Source of the DNA: Cupriavidus gilardii
Lineage (GTDB): Bacteria > Pseudomonadota > Gammaproteobacteria > Burkholderiales > Burkholderiaceae
Assembly: GCF_013314895.1 (NCBI RefSeq)
Contig: NZ_JABTYE010000001.1
Location: forward strand, 343,479 to 407,478
Reading direction: 5' to 3'
DNA length: 64,000 nt
Of the stretch, positions 61,530 to 64,000 are shown one piece after another. The position numbers and the translations under genes are program-made. The notes beneath the pieces are model-generated. The model was not told the origin of the DNA. It saw only the letters and a list, made by a program, of their open reading frames with translations, and ran no database searches. Each line of letters begins with the position of its first letter. Position 1 is the first letter of the stretch.

Positions 61530-62644
61530 ATGGCGCGAATGGCGTGAATGGCGTGAATGGCGTGAGCGGGGCGGGCGGAACGGGTCCTGGCGGTGTGGCG
61601 GACACGGCAACGGCCCGGCCGGCGCTACCCGCGCTCGATATCGCGACCGCCAGCGCGTTCGCACAAGTCGCGCTGGAAAACATCCTGCGGCCCTATCCCT
61701 ACCGGGTCGACCACATGATGATGGGCCCAGGGGACCTGGCCGAGCCGCGCGCGGTGCATCCGGTCTATTTCGGCAGCTATGACTGGCACTCGAGCGTGCA
61801 TATGCACTGGCTGCTGGTCCGGCTGCTGGCCAGGCGGCCCGACCTGCCGGAAGCGGGCGCGATCCGCGCGACGCTCGATATCCAGTGGCAGCCGGAGGCG
61901 GTCGAAGCCGAGCTGGCGTATTTTCGGCGGCCGGGCTCGGCGACGTTCGAGCGCCCTTATGGCTGGGCCTGGATTCTGCGTCTGCAGGCCGAGCTGCGGC
62001 AGTTCCCTGGCGCCGACGAACAGATACAGCGCTGGACGCGTGCCTGCGAACCGCTGGCGACCTATCTGGCCGGACGGCTGACCGACTATCTCGATATCGC
62101 CGACTTCCCGATCCGCACGGGCACGCATGCCAACAGCGCCTTCGCGCTGGTGCTGGCGGACGGCTATGCCCGCGCCGAAGGCCATCCGGCGCTGCGCCGC
62201 GCGATCGCGCGGCAGGCGCACCGCTGGTTCGGCCACGACCAGCGCTACCCCGCCCGCTATGAGCCGGGCGGCGACGAGTTTCTGTCGGGGGGCCTGATGG
62301 AGGCGGTGGCGATGCGCCGCGTGCTGGACGACTGCGCGTTCGCCGAATGGTGGGAAATGTTTGCGCCCGCGCCGATCGATCTGGCGACCTGGCTGACGCC
62401 GGTGACCGTCGGCGATCGCACCGACCCGAAGCTGGTGCATCTGGACGGGCTGAACCTGTCGCGCGCCTGGTGCTGGCGCCTGCTGGGACCGTCGCTGCCG
62501 GAACCGCTGCGGGCGAAGGCGGCGGGCGCCTGGGCCGATCATCTTGACGCGTCGCTGGCGCAGGCGGTCAGCGGGGACTATGTCGGGACGCACTGGCTGG
62601 CGTCGTTCGCGGCGCTGGCATTGACCGACCCCGTGGTGCCCTGA
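61511..62644 (+). CDS. DUF2891 family protein
   Basis: A 377-residue protein with a DUF2891 domain from about residue 43 (DIATASAFAQVALENI) to the end; SYDWHSSVHMHW, GTHANSAFALVLADGYA and YEPGGDEFLSGG are striking conserved-looking motifs. The function is unknown; an alpha/alpha-barrel-like fold is possible. The N-terminus is a low-complexity VNGANGVNGV stretch encoded by a 9-bp repeat. The start may be ATG 61511 or GTG 61526, which overlaps the M20 stop as GTGA; the repeat also supplies later GTG codons. Confidence 0.8.
   Translation: MAGAGVNGANGVNGVNGVSGAGGTGPGGVADTATARPALPALDIATASAFAQVALENILRPYPYRVDHMMMGPGDLAEPRAVHPVYFGSYDWHSSVHMHWLLVRLLARRPDLPEAGAIRATLDIQWQPEAVEAELAYFRRPGSATFERPYGWAWILRLQAELRQFPGADEQIQRWTRACEPLATYLAGRLTDYLDIADFPIRTGTHANSAFALVLADGYARAEGHPALRRAIARQAHRWFGHDQRYPARYEPGGDEFLSGGLMEAVAMRRVLDDCAFAEWWEMFAPAPIDLATWLTPVTVGDRTDPKLVHLDGLNLSRAWCWRLLGPSLPEPLRAKAAGAWADHLDASLAQAVSGDYVGTHWLASFAALALTDPVVP
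61526..61570. repeat. 9-bp tandem repeat at the M20 stop / DUF2891 start
   Basis: Five 9-bp units of GTGAATGGC (second GCGAATGGC, last GTGAGCGGG). The first unit contains the M20 stop codon, and most units provide an in-frame GTG for the next gene. Confidence 0.88.
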
Positions 62645-62713
62645 TTTCGCCCGACCCTTGCCCCTTAAGGCGCGCCCGCCGCTGCGGACCGTGCCCGTGC
62701 GGACATGCGCACG

Positions 62714-63676
62714 CTAGTCCAGGGCGATGTCGCCATACCAGGCTTCCGCCTGGCTCTTGGTGTTGTCGGTGTCGGTCATGATGCCGACCGCGAGCAGCCG
62801 CCCGGGCTCCTTGCCGAAGGCGGCGCGATAGTCGGCGCGCAGATCGCGCTCGTGGCAACGCCATTGCCTGGCGTGCCGGGTGCCGGAATCCACGACGATC
62901 ATCCGAACGCGCTCGGTATGGGGATTCGGAATGACGGTGCCTTCCGGACGTTTCGCGCCCCAGATGTACATCAACGTCGCGTAGGGCATCTCGCGCCCGG
63001 TCATCAGCCGCGCCATTTCGTCCATCAGATGATCCTTCAGCGACAGCGTGCTCTTGTCGCCGTCGAAGGCCACGAACACCCGTAGCGGTGCATCCTCGCG
63101 CGGACCGGTGGCGTTATCTCCGTCGGCGATGATGTCGCGGGTCTTCCAGGCCCAGCGCAGTTTGCCGGGGTCCCGCGGCTTGAGGGGAACATAAAGGCCA
63201 GAGGCGGAGCCGTCGGCGCGGGCATGCAACACGACGCGCTGGTCAACCTCGGTCAACGCATATTGCGTCGGCGTCTTGCTGCGGTTGACGGTCCAACTAT
63301 GCCAGCCCACCGGCAGCGCCTGCTCGGGGCCGAACGTGGAAAATAGCGGAAGTTGCTGCAACGGCATCGGTTCCGCCGCTTCGTGTTCGCTTTGGTCGCT
63401 AACTTTCTGAAGCGAGGCCGGCTCGTTGGGGCGGTGCAATGCCTCGGTCCGCAGCGATTTGGCGGTGGAGGCAGCGAGCCGCTGGTGGAACTTGCGGCAA
63501 TCCAGAGGCGATATCTTGGCGACCTTGGGGGCCTGCGGTGTACCGGCGGCGGTGTCCGGCGACGAGGAAGGAGGGGTTGCGCATCCTGTCAATGCAACGG
63601 CGGTCGCCAGGACGAATCCTGCAAACACCGGCCCGCGCAGGCCCATACCGATGATCCCGGCCCTGTTTGCGGCCAT
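62714..63676 (-). CDS. DUF3047 domain lipoprotein
   Basis: A 320-residue predicted lipoprotein: hydrophobic 17-29 and lipobox LTGC with Cys32, then a Ser/Pro-rich linker. The C-terminal 200 residues match DUF3047 by the motifs LPLFSTFGPEQALPVGWHSW (cited here as ALPVGWHSW), FVAFDGDK, LMYIWG and ERVRMIVVDSGT. DUF3047 is uncharacterised and jelly-roll-like. GGGAAGG lies just before ATG 63676; ATG 63646 lacks a ribosome site. It is convergent with the DUF2891 gene. Confidence 0.8.
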   Translation of the reverse strand: MAANRAGIIGMGLRGPVFAGFVLATAVALTGCATPPSSSPDTAAGTPQAPKVAKISPLDCRKFHQRLAASTAKSLRTEALHRPNEPASLQKVSDQSEHEAAEPMPLQQLPLFSTFGPEQALPVGWHSWTVNRSKTPTQYALTEVDQRVVLHARADGSASGLYVPLKPRDPGKLRWAWKTRDIIADGDNATGPREDAPLRVFVAFDGDKSTLSLKDHLMDEMARLMTGREMPYATLMYIWGAKRPEGTVIPNPHTERVRMIVVDSGTRHARQWRCHERDLRADYRAAFGKEPGRLLAVGIMTDTDNTKSQAEAWYGDIALD

Positions 63677-63902
63677 ACCTTCCCCCGAACTTCCCGACCG
63701 CCCAGGACGCGTTGGGCCCGGGCTTGATTGCGTGACGATGGCGTTGGCCTGCCCCGAAATGGGCCGATGCAAGCGCCGAGCGACACCATAACAGAGCCCT
63801 TCAGGAGCGGGAACCGGTGACTTCACCCGGGCGGCAGATCTGTTGTATTCCGTCTGCGCCGCCGGTCTGTCGGTGTGGGTGTCTTTTCCGCCGCCGCAAA
63901 GC

Positions 63903-63938
63903 AAAACGCCCCAGACCTTGGAGGATCTGGGGCGTTTT
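63903..63938 (-). terminator. Terminator of the rRNA operon
   Basis: A perfect 13-bp stem (AAAACGCCCCAGA with TCTGGGGCGTTTT) around a ten-base loop lies about ten bases after the 5S rRNA end. The ends provide T-runs on both strands, so it may also stop transcription coming the other way. Confidence 0.88.
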
Positions 63939-63947
63939 CAAAGGAGA

Positions 63948-64000
63948 GCCTGGCGATGACCTACTTTCACACGGGTAGTCCGCACTATCATCGGCGCGAA
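63948..64000 (-). rRNA. rrf: 5S ribosomal RNA, 3' end (partial)
   Basis: Read on the minus strand, the last 53 bases match the 3' part of a proteobacterial 5S rRNA (CGATGATAGTGCGGA ... GTGTGAAAGTAGGTCATCG ... CCAGGCT). The 5' part and the rest of the rrn operon lie beyond the right edge. Confidence 0.9.

Overview
This is a high-GC chromosomal window from a beta-proteobacterium, most likely Burkholderiales and probably the Cupriavidus/Ralstonia group. That inference rests on strong GC/CTG codon preference, the gene order rplU-rpmA-obgE-proB, the pilBCD-coaE-zapD-yacG-nudix-(DUF815)-argJ-secA run, a complete division and cell-wall (dcw) cluster, a 'Bug'-type tricarboxylate-binding protein, a beta-proteobacterial porin, and a CNP1-like lipoprotein. 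Most of the window is housekeeping chromosome. I see no transposase, integrase, phage gene, CRISPR array or plasmid function.

Layout. 1-5122: the end of ffh, hpt, a LysE-type exporter, a 2OG-Fe(II) oxygenase coupled to a lytic transglycosylase, and proS. 5347-11395: rppH and a CNP1-like lipoprotein (+), then proB, obgE, rpmA and rplU (-), ispB (+), and a tRNA-Pro(CGG) with its terminator. 11624-16957 (+): pilB, pilC, pilD, coaE, zapD, yacG. 17052-22538 (-): MutT-like Nudix, DUF815 ATPase, argJ, secA. 22806-25043: a DciA-like DUF721 protein (+), lpxC and a peroxiredoxin (-). 25518-43671 (-): the full dcw cluster, in transcription order mraZ-rsmH-ftsL-ftsI-murE-murF-mraY-murD-ftsW-[38-codon ORF]-murG-murC-ddlB-ftsQ-ftsA-ftsZ, with most junctions being 4-bp ATGA overlaps. 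44186-53809: coq7 (-), porin, Bug protein, MarR regulator and a repeat-bearing lipoprotein (+), then fadD, a lipoprotein aminopeptidase and a molybdopterin oxidoreductase (-). 53990-63676: a dipeptide-type ABC transporter (- strand, dppABCDF-like), a divergent M20 amidohydrolase with a DUF2891 protein, and a DUF3047 lipoprotein. The window ends in the 3' end of a 5S rRNA (-), so an rrn operon lies to the right.

How the genes work together. The dcw genes make lipid II (MurC-F, DdlB, MraY, MurG) and build the divisome (FtsL, I, W, Q, A, Z); lpxC commits precursors to lipid A, and zapD and yacG add further division and gyrase control. The dpp-like transporter, M20 amidohydrolase and DUF2891 protein look like one uptake-and-hydrolysis module for peptides or acylated amino acids.

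I did not find a convincing new multi-gene system. The most interesting sequence-level signals are a 38-codon ORF between ftsW and murG that carries a second copy of the FtsW C-terminal tail and keeps ATGA overlaps on both sides; at least eight short tandem repeats (9-12 bp units) that nearly all sit at gene boundaries; a codon-use discontinuity inside rsmH; and putative operators upstream of mraZ, the LysE exporter and fadD.
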